Positions 1 through 11,544 of a stretch of 64,000 nt of DNA are shown here, piece after piece; within the stretch, counting starts at the first letter, position 1; each line of letters begins with the position of its first letter. The notes beneath the pieces are model-generated. The model had not been told where the DNA came from, ran no database searches, and saw only the letters and a program-made list of their open reading frames with translations. The stretch covers positions 121,314 through 185,313 of the forward strand of contig JABCPU010000103.1 in the NCBI GenBank assembly GCA_016800925.1, given 5' to 3'. The DNA is from Suillus spraguei (taxonomy: Eukaryota > Basidiomycota > Agaricomycetes > Boletales > Suillaceae). Position numbers and translations under genes: made by a program.

Positions 1-2015
1 ATCTATCCCCCTCAACAGTCTGCCGAACTTGCCTCGCCCGTTGTTCATGAGTATGTGGTATGTTCTCTGCATTAGCTTTGAAATAATAGTTGTGTTAGTG
101 CTTTTGACCCTCGATCACCACGAGATGAAAACATGATAGCTCCTGCTGAACCAGTGGCGGTACCACTGCCCGCCCTGCATGAAGTCATGCTTACCAAGTG
201 AGTTGTGCGCCAATGACCCTCACCATATCTTAATTCTTGACAGCTCTGTCAGGCGAGTCTCTTCAGGCTACACCTCGAGCGACGGGGCCAGTACTGGATA
301 CTTCCGTAACAGAGACACACCCATCGAAACGAAGTTTGTCCAGATTAGTATTTGCATAAGGTCCTATATCTAACCTAATCTTACAGCGAGCGTCGGCCCC
401 TGATCTCTCGCCCAGGTCGCCCGTCTACGCCTCCCATCGTGACCACATTCTCGCAGCCCAGTCCATCACCACAATCTTATCATGCACATAACTTCGGTAT
501 GAGCCACCCCACTCCACAGCGACCCCAACCCGCTCGCCTGGAGGGCAATGGCAATGGCTCCGCACATACTTATTCGTATGGGTCAGTGTCCAGACCGTAT
601 GCTAGTCGTGGATGGATAGAGCAGGCGCTACCTCATGGTGCTAAATACTTTGTGAATCCGCGTATTCAAGCTACGACCGATGTCGACCTTCGCAACTTGT
701 CGAAGCTGGAAGCGGTTATGTCAGTTATGGAAACGGCCGGTAGCGCCCCTGAAGGATGTGAAATATGGGCCAGAGAGGGTCCTGTCGTAAAGAGAGGTTG
801 GAGGAGGCACAAGATGGTTGGGGGGCCAGTTATCAGCTGGGTAGACCATCGTATCCGCAGGGTCTCGAGCGAAATCCCTACTGTCGATGGAATTATCTTC
901 TCTGGGGAAGATGACAGTCAGTAAAGCCCTTCGTATACAGCTCACTTCCTAACCAGAATACGCAGGACTTGATGACGAGTACAGATACTGGTCATTTGTG
1001 GAGACTCACCCTGCACATATCTCATTGCCGCCAAGTGCTCGACAGGAAGCTTTGGACGCTCTTCATTGGTCTTACACAGACCCATTATTGGCACATCCTC
1101 AGCCAATCCCCCCTCCATTCACCCAAGACGAGTGTCACAAGCTGTTAGGTCATCTGAATGGTCTGTCATTGTCTACTTTCTCTAACGACTTAATTGATCC
1201 CCTATGCAGACCCCAACCTGCGGTCAACTACGACACATACACGGATGATTGCCCGTATTTTGCTTCGCGTTGGTATGTAGTACTTAAATGATGTCGAACA
1301 CCCTTTGATTGTGTAACGCTGCAGCTCACTGGCGTCAATCTAACTTCCGACCACACAAGCCTCTTCCCCGCGATGTCCCTATCATGCAGCGTCCCAAACG
1401 ACACGTACCTGTAGGTCGCATGATTGTCGACATCATGACTGGTATTCTCTGCCTAGGTATTCCATTCTTCCTCGTTGACCGGTCAAGTTATGGCGGTCAC
1501 ATTGACATAGAGGGCAATATCGTGTCTAATTCCAGTGGTCCTTTGTTCCTTGCTGGTGCTTGCGCGTGCCTAGTGGTAAGCGTTTCTCTCCACCTGCGTG
1601 TCAGATATTTAATACGTTCTAGGCCGCTGTCATCCTCAGCGCCTCTGTGACACTCATGACATTACCCGGTCTGAGTGGTATCGCACGCGCATCAGGTCTC
1701 GTCGCCATCATGTGTTCGGTATTGAGTATGATCACATCGTTCATTTCCATAATGCGTCACAAGACGGAAATGGCGCACGGGACGCCCACGTCGGGCTCCG
1801 AGGGATTTGTACTTCTCACTGTATGTCTTTGTCACTTGCTTGATGATCCTATATTGACATCACTCTGTTCTTAGCGCCGAAGTGTCTTTTTATCTCTCCC
1901 ACTTGTATTCCTAGCCTACTCTGTGGCAGGCTTCATCACTGGCGTTGTTATCTACTCGTTCAATGGAGTGGTAGTCAATGGAACAACTAATGGCGCTCTA
2001 TTACGGGTACATTGA
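1..2015 (+). CDS. WW-domain / C-terminal transmembrane protein (5' partial)
   Basis: The gene enters from the left edge: bases 1-57 are open and followed by a GTATGT donor. The main exon near 439-924 carries a Pro/Ser/Gln-rich stretch and then a WW-like motif (GWIEQALPHGAKYFVNPR). The exon from about 966 begins DDEYRYWSFVETHPAHISLP, a block I recognise from basidiomycete WW-domain hypothetical proteins. Later exons give a soluble linker (AHWRQSNFRPHKPLPRD), then hydrophobic stretches (IVDIMTGILCLGIPFFLVD, LFLAGACACLV plus continuation, and SVFLSLPLVFLAYSVAGFIT), so the C terminus should be membrane-embedded. Splicing at 1820/1875 leads in frame to a TGA at 2013-2015. Function is unknown in the family. 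Exact borders of the small exons between 60 and 430 were not resolved. Confidence 0.72.
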
Positions 2016-2438
2016 TGACTGCAGTCATAGCTGGCGCTCGGTGTCTTAAGAGATGTCGCCTGGTTGTCGCTTCCTTCAATCTGAAGCTACTTCATATTGA
2101 TTTATTTATTAGTGTGTATGTTAGAACTTTGTATTATGAACCTCACCTATAGTATCAAGTATGACACGAGGTCCAATTCCTCTCAACTTTCCAATGAATC
2201 GGTATTATCGGCCAGCAATTGTGGGTCCTGCACAACACCTCACAGAAAAGATCGCGCCATTCGACCCCTCATAATGAGCAAGTAATCGTGACTTTACGAT
2301 TGGGTATAGGCTAATCACAAGCTCAGATCTTGGAATTCGACATTTGGATGAGAAGTGCATGCATTGAATATGATACAAATAATGTAGATGAGTGGTACTT
2401 AAGAGATGCTAGCGATACATATTAACCAAGCCAATCCC
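2016..2438. other. Convergent intergenic region
   Basis: AT-rich spacer between the WW/transmembrane gene (+) and the DUF2828 gene (-), holding both 3' ends. Short open frames here look random. No other feature is seen. Confidence 0.5.
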
Positions 2439-4651
2439 TCAATCAACGACAGCAAGCCTATCGAAACTCTTCCTTCCCAACGCCATCTCCATAAACTCTA
2501 CAGGAGTGAATGTTTTCTTCACCTTGACCGGTTTCACCTCCCCATCCTGAACCACTTCCTCCCACTCCTCTTCTTCATCCCCGCCCATGAACACCTTCAA
2601 CAGCGATGGCGAGTACCCACTCAGTAGCGCAACGCCCTTCCGCTCGCCGGTCACAGGAGCGGTGATACCTGAGTAACGATCCCCGGTGGACAGATTCCAG
2701 TACACGATCTCTGGCATCTCATATCCTGCCTCCTTGTACGCCTTCTCGATGACATCGTGATTGTGTCCCACTCCGTCACTTTCGATTCAGTCTCCTGAGA
2801 CTCGTCAAACTGCATATCCGTGAACACGAAGATCCGTTGTATCATCTGGTCCTGAGGTACGGCATGCTTCTGGGCGAGTGGGAGAAGGAGGTCGAGGAAG
2901 ACGGCGTTAAAGTTAGTATTCAGAGTCCATCTAGAACGCGACATCTTCATCACCGTTTCGCCGAGTGAAACGGTGCCTTCAGGATCAAGCACGATCATCT
3001 CTGGATGTTCGGAAAAGGTGATGAAGGCGTCTTTGAAAGGAGGCTTCGCAAGACGTGCCAAGACGAGGCTGAGGGAAATAGCAGGCCAGATGGGGGATAC
3101 CGAGAACTGGCGTGATCCGGCGTAGCAATAATCGACACTGCCCATGGACCCTGAGACGTCACAGACGGCAATACAGTTATCTAGCTCCCCAGCCTCGCGC
3201 AGACGCTCGAGGAGCGTCGCCCACTGTGCCTCCACCACACGTGCTTGTGTCTCCGCAAGCTTACGCTTGTGCTCCTCTATGGCATTTTGCAGGGATTCAC
3301 CCATTACCATGAACGAAGGGCGCATGTATGCCGCAGCCTGCATGACAAGGTCATGCGGGAGGAGCGTCGCACCACTGATCTTCTTCGTTCCTGATTCCAC
3401 ATCTGTCAGGTAAGAGACAAAGCGGTCAGGATCGTGGTTGAAAAAATGTTCCTTATTTTTGTCCATGCAGACGGATGAAACACGGGAGTAGACGATTTCG
3501 GACCAACGGTTAGCAGACATGAGGGGCTCGGGGAGAGACTTGATACGACGGGAAGGTGAAAGAATGTAACGGCGGAGGAATGAGCGCAAGACATGCAACT
3601 CTATGGCACCGGGGGTGAGTGTGATGGGTATTTTGTGCGCGAGAGAAGATGTGACATGAGCGTGGTGCAGGAGTATGCAGATAGCGGAAGTGATATTTGT
3701 AACCCTGTCGTGCGACCCCCCAGGAGAAGGTGCCCATTTTGTGGCTAGGGAGAGCGAATATATAAGAGATACGCGATCTTTCTGCGCTGCATCCTCGGGA
3801 AGGGAGGCTAGCTCATCAAGAATCGAGACGTCTTTGACAAGCCGATCTGCAAATAGCCTGGAAACTGCGATATACAGAGCACGATACTTTGGCTGCTGCA
3901 GCTTCTCCACAATCCGGGCGTGGTTCACACCGTGGACCTGAACACGCTTTTCCTTCGCCCAGGCTTTCTCCTCAGCATTGGACTTGAATTTAGGGCGAGA
4001 GTTGCGAGGCACATAATTGTGAAGAAAACTGGAGCATTCAGGGGCGGGGTGAAGCTCGTCAACAGTGGCCAAGGCGAGAATGTTGAGCAAGTCCTTCCAG
4101 TAGCCGTGAGACATGTCAACGCGCTTCTTGGCATCTTTGCCTTTGACAGGACGGAGGCGAGAGCAGACAGGCTCCACAAGAAGGTAGAGATTGGAAAGAG
4201 CAGTGCGAGGGTGATTTTCGAAGAGCCAGCCAAAGGCTATGTAAAAGAGCTCCTTTTCACCTTTCCCATCGTGGATGCTCCTGAGCGACCAGATGATTCG
4301 GAGGGTGAGAGATGGGTCCTCGGCCCAAGCCTTGAAAAGATAATCATCAACGGAGGACCCAGACACACCGGGACGGATGCCATTGAATGCATCGAGTGTG
4401 GCCGAAAGAGTGGAACTAAAGGCAGGCGAATCATTTTCAGTGAGCTTATGGTGAGCAGTGGAACGGAGAGCATCCATCATAGCATTGAAATGTGCTGGAG
4501 AGTTTTCGGTGACTGTCATCGGGCTAGCATCGTCTGAAACAGGAAGAAGAACGTCAAGGAAGTTGGGATTGATGAGCTCAGGGATAGCAGGGAGTGTGAC
4601 ATTCTGGGAAGAAGCAGCGGCAAGAGGGGCGGTCAGAATAGTTGTCGACAT
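2439..4651 (-). CDS. DUF2828 / vWA-like (DUF7788) protein, frameshifted near C terminus
   Basis: The ATG at 4651 starts MSTTILTAPLAAASSQNVTL, and the same start is conserved in the partial duplicate at 12433; open frame also extends upstream to 4834. The N-terminal two-thirds match the DUF2828 family of fungi and plants (for example LSATLDAFNGIRPGVSG and LRIIWSLRSIHDGKGEKELF). The C-terminal third is a von Willebrand A-like domain with a MIDAS-type motif CDVSGSMGS. No intron is needed. The frame breaks near 2767: the first frame reads ...KVTEWDT and runs to a stop at 2651, while the family-like continuation NHDVIEKAYKEAGYEMPEIV lies one base out of frame and ends at 2439. One missing base explains this. 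It is either a C-terminal nonsense truncation of about 70 residues or a sequence error. Function of the family is unknown. Confidence 0.8.
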
Positions 4652-5089
4652 CCTCGTAGTAACGGCAGCAAGAAATGAGCTAGGTCTGATTATTTGGATT
4701 GTAGTGCAAGTGGCAAGACGAGCACGACAAGGACGTCTCCTATGTGAACGGGCGCCCCTTATAAGCCGCCAGACTGCCTGTGACATTCTGAGTCTAAAAT
4801 AACACGATGGGACTCTACCAGGAGCTCTCGTCACCGTTCAGGACAGCCAACGGCGGGATGAGTCGACGACTGACTCAAGTCGAGTCTTTGCCCGTCATTG
4901 AGAGCGGTACCGAATTTGAAAGTACGGGCACATCAAATTGACATTCAACGTCGCGGAGTTCAAGTTAGCTAGATAGGAGGATTCATATTGATATTGGGCG
5001 TAATACACTGAGCATGGTGTAACAAATACTTACACAGGAAAGAAATACATGTGTCGCCAACTGCAAAGATACAAGTAAACGTCGTATCA
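4652..5089. promoter_or_regulatory. Promoter/5' flank of the DUF2828 gene, duplicated near 12.5 kb
   Basis: The stretch from about 4800 to 4990 is upstream of the DUF2828 gene. Much of it recurs at about 12540-12720, with shared words such as GGGATGAGTCGACGACTGAC and CGAGTCTTTGCCCGTC. Downstream it runs into the 3' flank of kinase A1. It marks the left end of the duplicated module. No further gene is seen. Confidence 0.6.
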
Positions 5090-6841
5090 CTAGTGGGAGC
5101 GGCGAGCTCGAGAAGTTACAGTAACCTTCTGTCTGTCGCATTCCGCCTTAATGTATTCCAAGACTTCATCAACCAAAGGTCGCGTGTCAACGCGTGGCGA
5201 CAAACATCGTTCAATATAACACCAGTAAACGTCAGCGATTGCAGGTGGTCGTGTTGGCAGAGTGCCTTGGTATTTCGCCACAGTGACTTGAGGCTCCTTT
5301 AACATATCATAGTACGGGGACTTGCCAGATAGCACCTAATAAGATATTTAGGGCAATTCACTTGTGACAGAAGCAATCGTCGTTACCTGCATCATAATGC
5401 AACCAAATGAATAGATATCACTTGTTTTATTTGGCTTGCTGACATTTTCGTCGGGTGTCTCAGGATTGAGCGGTATGATTTCTGGAGCAGCCCAACGCAT
5501 TGCACCTGGGCCGTGAGATCTGAAGAAGGATGTTTCATGGTCCGCTAGCAGGCGCGACAGGCCAAAGTCCGCAAGGAGAGCGTTCCCATTCTCATCGATC
5601 AGTACATTAGGCTGAGATTTTATCAGTAGGGTCGACTGGTGAGAAAATTATGACATACATACAGGCATAAGATCGCCGTGTATAATGTTTTTATAATGCA
5701 CTGATTCATAGTGTGTAGTCTGAATAAGGTCACGGAACCACAAATTCACTTACGATACTGCAAGCCTAAGACGATTTGGAAGAGCTGTATTTCAACTGAT
5801 CTGAGTGCGTCTACAAGATAGACAAAAAATCTCACTAGAGTAAAGAGACGATGCATTTCAGGTGGCGACGACTTCTGCCACATTGTCTCTAGATATTGCT
5901 GGAGAGAACCTTCTTTCATCCATGGACACACTAGCGCTGGGATAGCGCCAAATTTGCCCGTAGTGCCATACAGAGGTAGTATATGCGAGTGTTCTAGCTC
6001 TTGCCAAACAAAGACTTCCTGACGCAGTTTCTGGATATAGAGTTATGGTAGATGCTACATGAATCGATGCCACGAGAACTGACCCTAATCAATTTCTTCA
6101 TATCTTCTGACTTCTTTGGCGGTACTCTGAAAACCTTAACTGCAACATCTTGAGGGGGCATCTGGTAGGATTTAGCTCGTATTTTGAAAGTAAACCAATT
6201 GATCAACGAACTTTGATACCGTTTCGCGGGAAGGAAATCAATTTGCACTTCCAGATATCGCTGAATCCGCCATAACTGTGGACGAATTCTTGGGTGCGTT
6301 GAATATAACGTGTGAGATCCTGAGGTTCATTGCGGTATTTATTGAAGTCAACATATCTGGATATAAAAACACCGAACTTTAGTATAAAGCATTGTGTTTT
6401 GCAGAGGAATATACACACGTTTGTACTAAGTAAGATTGCGTCAGTGGGGAAGAAAGATCATCCTTGCGGCAAGGGTCTTCAGGCGCAATCGGGGATGAAA
6501 GTAAATCCCAACTTGAAGATGACCCAGAAGGCGAGACAATACAAGGCGATTCAGGATCAGAACTACTCATAACAAGATCCGGGACCATTTTTGAGTCATC
6601 GGAATTACTCTATAGGTATACAGCATCAAGTCTGACATTGTCTGCAAGGCGTACATTGATAAGGACTCACTGAAGTGGCACCTCCGCTGGTGAAGCGCGA
6701 GATACCAGTAGTAAGCGCCGAGCAATCAATACGCAGCAGTTTAATCCAGTTATTTGCTAATCATTCGTCATCAGTGTTAATCCACAAGATAGAAGACTAC
6801 TTGCTGTTAGATGTCGAATCCTCCGTAACTGGTTGGGACAT
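5090..6841 (-). CDS. TKL-type protein kinase A1 (HGD kinase)
   Basis: Multi-exon kinase of the tyrosine-kinase-like class common in Agaricomycetes. In protein order: a candidate first exon from the ATG at 6841 (MSQPVTEDSTSNSK), a Ser/Pro-rich stretch near 6590-6440, a glycine-rich loop HSYGGFSDIWKCKL, VAVK lysine, hinge ALVCPWMKEGSLQQYL, catalytic HGDLMP, an intron, NVLIDENGNALL, DFGLSRLL, RWAAPEI, SDIYSFGCIMMQ and a C-lobe ending near 5090. An intron between exons is well supported at the GTGTGT donor near 6410, conserved in the other copies. All catalytic residues appear present. Compared with the other A copies, one extra base near the end (around 5110) bypasses the usual stop and adds about 12 residues. 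It lies head-to-head with kinase B1. Targets are unknown. The 5' end is the least certain part. Confidence 0.78.
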
Positions 6842-8808
6842 TGTACTGGAAAGAGAAGTCTGGATAAATGGAAAGTGTCAGACGCTACAGTAAGTGGAGA
6901 ACGATGTCATATTTATTGGACTGGGGCATCCTTGCGATTTTCACAGAAGTAAAGCATGCGCATAAACTTGTCACTACATATCAGCATGAGCATTCATTTG
7001 CGAGTCTTCTAACCTGCCAGGACCCGTGATCTTGGCAGGGAAGTCTCTAAAACATCGGGTGGATGACCGCCCCGGAATTAATGAATTAATCGTGGCAGGC
7101 AACCGTAGGTGTTTGTGGAGTTCAACAAACCCTTGTAATATCAGCTAGTGATCTTACTGCAATAGTATTGACACGACAGGGACTCACAATGCTGTTAGGT
7201 CCACAGGAAGAAGTGATGGATTTGTCATATCACAAGGACAGCTCAGACGAAACTGCAGGGAGTACAACTCGATGCTGTGCCGCTATTGATAAATGCTTCT
7301 CCGTGAACAATACTATAGTACTGGTCATGTACGTATGAATGCGACTGACCTATGCTCGGTGCCCCGGAGTCCAAGTCGGTGTTCGAGAGCTAAAGTCTGG
7401 TGTTATACCTGAGTCATATGCAATCCAAGAACTCTAGTTGAGATCTGATACCCCGCTATCGTTGTTCGCAAGTTCGCGAAACAGGCGTTGGTAGCCACCA
7501 GTGTACCCTATCTCCTGCCACTGATCGATCGATCCTCCGCGATCTTAAGGTGAAAACAGTATGTATGTAATCTTCTTTTCCAAGTCCGCACTTTGCGGCG
7601 GTTGAATATAGGTAGAATTAGGTAGCGTACAGTTGACAAAAAGTCTGACATCGCAGGATTTGATTTTCCTGCTGCCACAAATAACCGGAAACCCATTTTT
7701 AGTGCAGAATTCTTAGGAACAGCAACTTATTTGCATAAAATCGTCATATAAGGGTTTTGGAGGCCAAAAATTTAGCGCACCCAAAACCTCGTGGGAAATT
7801 TTACGGAGGAGTGGTTTTAGACGTCTTTTGAGATTGACCTCAAAAATTCACCTAGTTGAGATACCAAACTAAATGACTTTGATTGTCCTCAACTGTATAT
7901 CCGCTGCCTCGATTTGATGCATTCAATTTGTATAGAAACATTCACAGCTTGTCAATGGGAATACGGCCCACCCACGCTCTTACGAAGTAGCTCTGAAAAG
8001 AGTTTTTCCTGCCCGGCCAGTGCATCCTTATACGTATACCGCAAGAAACCACCCTTCGTATCAGATTCAGCTGATACTAAAACGGTGGTGTCTTCTTGGC
8101 TTTGGTGAGTTTTACAATACTGTCTGGTATGAAACGCAATACTAATTAAACCAAGATTGTTCTGTGTACAAAGGTTTGTTTGAATCAATATGTTCGAATG
8201 AACTATCATGCATGTAGCCAGTCTGGCTTTCATATACACTGAACAGCTAAAATGAGTTAGTTGCCTTTCGACTTCCACGGTCATCGTGGATATGCCCAAG
8301 ACCTCGAGGCACCGAATCTCGCACGAGAACTACCATATGAAACTTAGAACAAAGTTCGTGCGTATCTCTATCCGATATCACTGGAACTACTAGTATTAGC
8401 CATATCATCCAATTGGCTGTCTTCAAACAGTCGACAAACCTCGTGTGTGCGAATCATCCAAAGACTGCTTACTGCTTTGCAGAGGAATTTGCTTTGCTGT
8501 ATGAGGCGATAGTGTGGATATACTTACATTCAATTCCTTCCTGTGCATCGGGGTGGGATACAGATAGTCGGTGACCGGAAATTCCACAGGCCATTTTTAG
8601 CACAGTGCACATCAAATACACACAGGTAGGTGCCGGTGGATGCATGTCGAAGAACGGTGGAAGCACTGTGAAAGAACTTGATTGATTGGAATAGCACTTC
8701 ACGAGGCCTCCTACAGTGCTTATGGCATACCGGTTAGACTTGGTATGAATATCGCCTGCATTCGCCATCTACCTTCCAATATCCGCATTTTGGTGCTCGC
8801 TCGAGTTC
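6842..8808. promoter_or_regulatory. Shared intergenic region between divergent kinases A1 and B1
   Basis: About 2 kb with no recognisable gene. Blocks recur in the matching position of all four modules, for example a segment near 7020-7070 around GATCTTGGCAG, one near 7465 (AGTTCGCGAAACA), a GATCGATCGATC word near 7520, and GCTGATACTAAAACGGTGG near 8070. It must contain the start regions of both kinases. Short open frames here are not conserved between copies. Confidence 0.55.
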
Positions 8809-10387
8809 ATGTCCAACAATCCGCTGGACCACACCCCGACAGCCCCTCAACAGGGCTCGGGCATTTATGATATACTCACATATTTCGGCCTAGTAGTGAA
8901 GTTACCTTTGACGTTCATTCGATGGTCGTACCGAGGAATAGCACCCATGACTCTTTATTCGTTTGCTGAAGACTCGTGCCCCAGTCCGCAAGGTGTTGTT
9001 TCGGGTTCAGCCATCTCCGATTCTTGGACTGTCCTGAGGAAAGGTCACAGTATCGATGTCCCTGAGTACACAAATTACTTTCCTCAAAGTTTATTGACCG
9101 AGTTTTAAAGCAGTTCAATGAATTCATCGTTGGGTTCTTCCAGGTGGACACCAACCACTCCAGTCGATTTTCAGTGGCATGCCGTGGGAGAATCTCAGTG
9201 CAACTCCCCTCTCGATCTCACTAAGCAAATTATTCGTCACGAGGTGTATCCAACGTTGTCGGGCACATATAGTAACGTTTGGCGATCAACGTGGTACCAC
9301 GACAAGCGAAAGCATGATGTAAGTAGAGTTCACCTATTAAAATTCTCGAAATGCGAATGACTTTCTTAGGTTGCAGTCAAGTCACTGAAAATCCCATTTT
9401 CAAAAGAGGATGAGAATAGTAAAAATCGTCGGGTTCGTTTTTTCGTTTGTGTCTGAGAAAACTCGCTTACAGATGACTTCAGAAATTGATGGATAAAATA
9501 TCATGCTGGACGCAATTACTTCACCAAAACGTCCTGCCACTATATGGAATTGCACACGACTTTGGGCACTTTCCGTCTCTGGTAACGCCCTGGGTGGATG
9601 AAGGGTCGCTGAATGACTACATCGCTAATCATCATCTATCACTGCAGAGCAAGTTGAATCTCGTAAGTCGCATTTTCGCGGTGGAAATGATGTTTCTCAT
9701 TTTTGTACTTGTGCGGCCTTAGGCCAAACAGGTGGTAGCTGGCCTTGGCTATCGTTGGTTTTCTTTCATTTGTCTTGGAAATAGCTTTCATTGACTTCAA
9801 ATGTAGTACACGCCCATTCTATCGTGCATGGAGATATCTCTGGGGTAAGATCTCTGTCCCTAGCAGTATAATGTACTAACACCGCCTAGTTCAATATCCT
9901 GGTGGACCATCAAGGCAGAGCACAATTATCCGACTTCGGAGTCATGTTGTTACTCGCGGAAATCCCGGCTTCGATACAGCCGTCTGGAGGTGTTCGCTCA
10001 GCGGTGCGATGGACTGATCCTCAGTTGTTCGAGGTGCAGAAAGGCAGAAACAATCTATGCAGCCCAACGGAGCAGACTGACATCTACTCGATAGGCAGTG
10101 TTATCCTGCAGGTATGGTACATCATCTCCTGGCAGCATCCCACTTACATGTTGCGACTCTAGTTGCTCACAGGATCCATACCTTACTACGATATCAAGGA
10201 TAACATTCATGCCCTTGTATTGTCTTCAAGAGGCGTAAAGCCCAAATGCCCTCCAGAAGCGTCTGTCACTAGTGCGCAGTGGAGTTTTATTGAAAGATGT
10301 TGGTCACCTCAATTTTCTGGTCGTCCGACTATCAAGGAAATAGAAGAACTTCTTGAGTCCGAGCTACGGGTGGCAGGCTTACCTTAG
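8809..10387 (+). CDS. TKL-type protein kinase B1 (HGD kinase), 406 aa when spliced
   Basis: Eight exons fit in frame: 8809-9065, 9114-9318, 9370-9432, 9483-9662, 9723-9753, 9807-9844, 9890-10111 and 10163-10387. They total 1221 nt, or 406 residues. The N terminus (MSNNPLDHTPTAPQQ...) carries a hydrophobic stretch YFGLVVKLPLTFIRWSYRG. The kinase domain has a loop LSGTYSNVWRS, VAVKSLK, hinge LVTPWVDEGSLNDYI, LGYLHAHSIVHGDISG, FNILVD, LSDFGVMLLL, RWTDPQLF in place of the APE motif, TDIYSIGSVILQ, and a C-lobe ending SGRPTIKEIEELL. An in-frame TAA at 9106-9108 falls inside the proposed 48-nt intron 9066-9113, so it need not truncate the protein. Expected activity is Ser/Thr or dual-specificity phosphorylation; the substrate is unknown. 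Confidence 0.8.
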
Positions 10388-11544
10388 CGCAAGACTTAAC
10401 TCCTTGTACGTATGTCTGCACGTTCATGACACGCTCATGGACGGAATGTTTCATATAGGCTGTGATTTGCCGCACCGCTAGCGTATCGAGCCAGGAAAGT
10501 CCTAGGTCATTTCGCTACGCTGTTTTGTGTTACTAGTGGTCATCCTACATACCTGATTCACCGGAATATTATGTCCCTACTTCGTTTAATCTTTTGGACA
10601 TCCGCAAACGAAATCGCTCGTAGTTTAATGGAGTACCAGTAGGTACCACGAGATTTATAATAGCTCGCTTGCCATGGTACGAGGATGAGATTCAGAACGT
10701 GCAAGGGAATTTCATGAATTAACAAATTTTTAATATGACCGTCGACTGTCGCCTAACAAGTTGCTCGCATGAGCAACTTACGTCGAGACGCTAAGCAGCC
10801 ATCAGAAATACGTCATGTATCCACTGTGGATGAATACTGGGCCCGAGAGGACGTCATATGTTCGAGAATCCATAAGCAAAGCCGCAAAGTTACCCCTCCC
10901 CGTGGGCCGGCATGATTCACGCGTTGTGAAATTTGAATGTATAGATTTATTACCTAAGGCTTGATCGCATAATAGTACTGAGCGAGCCGATTACCATTGA
11001 ATTGATGCGACTACTCGCATTCAGCTGTATTTCGGGATAGTGCAGCTCTATCACAGCCTGCAATTCTCATTCCATCAACGACTACTGACAAAATGGAGCT
11101 TGTAAGGTTCTTCGTTGCTCCGAGTCTGTGGTACGCTCTTTCCGCGTGTTTAATTCATATCTCTCCTTCATCTCATCAAGGAAACCTCATGCTCTTCACA
11201 AAGGTTCACATCACTCACTACTCAGCACTCCGTCATGTGCAGTGAACGCACTGTATACAGGTTTGATACTACCAGGGATACCAACAGTCCGATGATGTCG
11301 TGGTTGTCCTGCTTTGGGCTACAACTTACTTTGGCCTAGGTGCCAACCGAGTGCTTGGCACGATTCGGACGCCCTCACGAAAAAATCGCCTTTGCCCGGC
11401 ATAATGGCTGCAAAGTCCGAGGCTTTTAGGAGCAAGTCTATCTCACCCCCTCATGCGACACAATTTCTATGTCCCGCCCAGGATTGTTCATCAAATGCAG
11501 ACGACCATCATATTCTCCGAGTCCTTTTTACCAGCCGGCAAGCA
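10388..11544. other. Conserved downstream block of module 1
   Basis: All four B kinases are followed by this block. It contains a well-formed intron about 20-30 bases after the kinase stop (donor GTACGTATGT, acceptor CATATAG before GGCTGTGATT). A conserved stretch then follows (about 10440-10725) that is open for about 90 codons in copies 2 and 3 but has stops here. A later block, about 11040-11330, is shared with modules 2 and 4. The first part may be a spliced 3' UTR of the kinase; this is inference. Confidence 0.5.
10758..10779. repeat. Inverted repeat downstream of kinase B1
   Basis: Perfect 9-base arms, AAGTTGCTC and GAGCAACTT, flank a GCAT spacer. The same hairpin with one mismatch is at 37336-37357 after kinase B4. 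A role in 3'-end structure is possible but unproven. Confidence 0.6.

Noticed and set aside
3920..4537. Plus-strand 205-codon frame opposite the DUF2828 gene
   Set aside because: No family resemblance; the opposite strand codes for a recognised protein.
7952..8299. Minus-strand frame in the A1-B1 spacer
   Set aside because: The corresponding DNA in modules 3 and 4 does not keep the frame, so it is probably non-coding.
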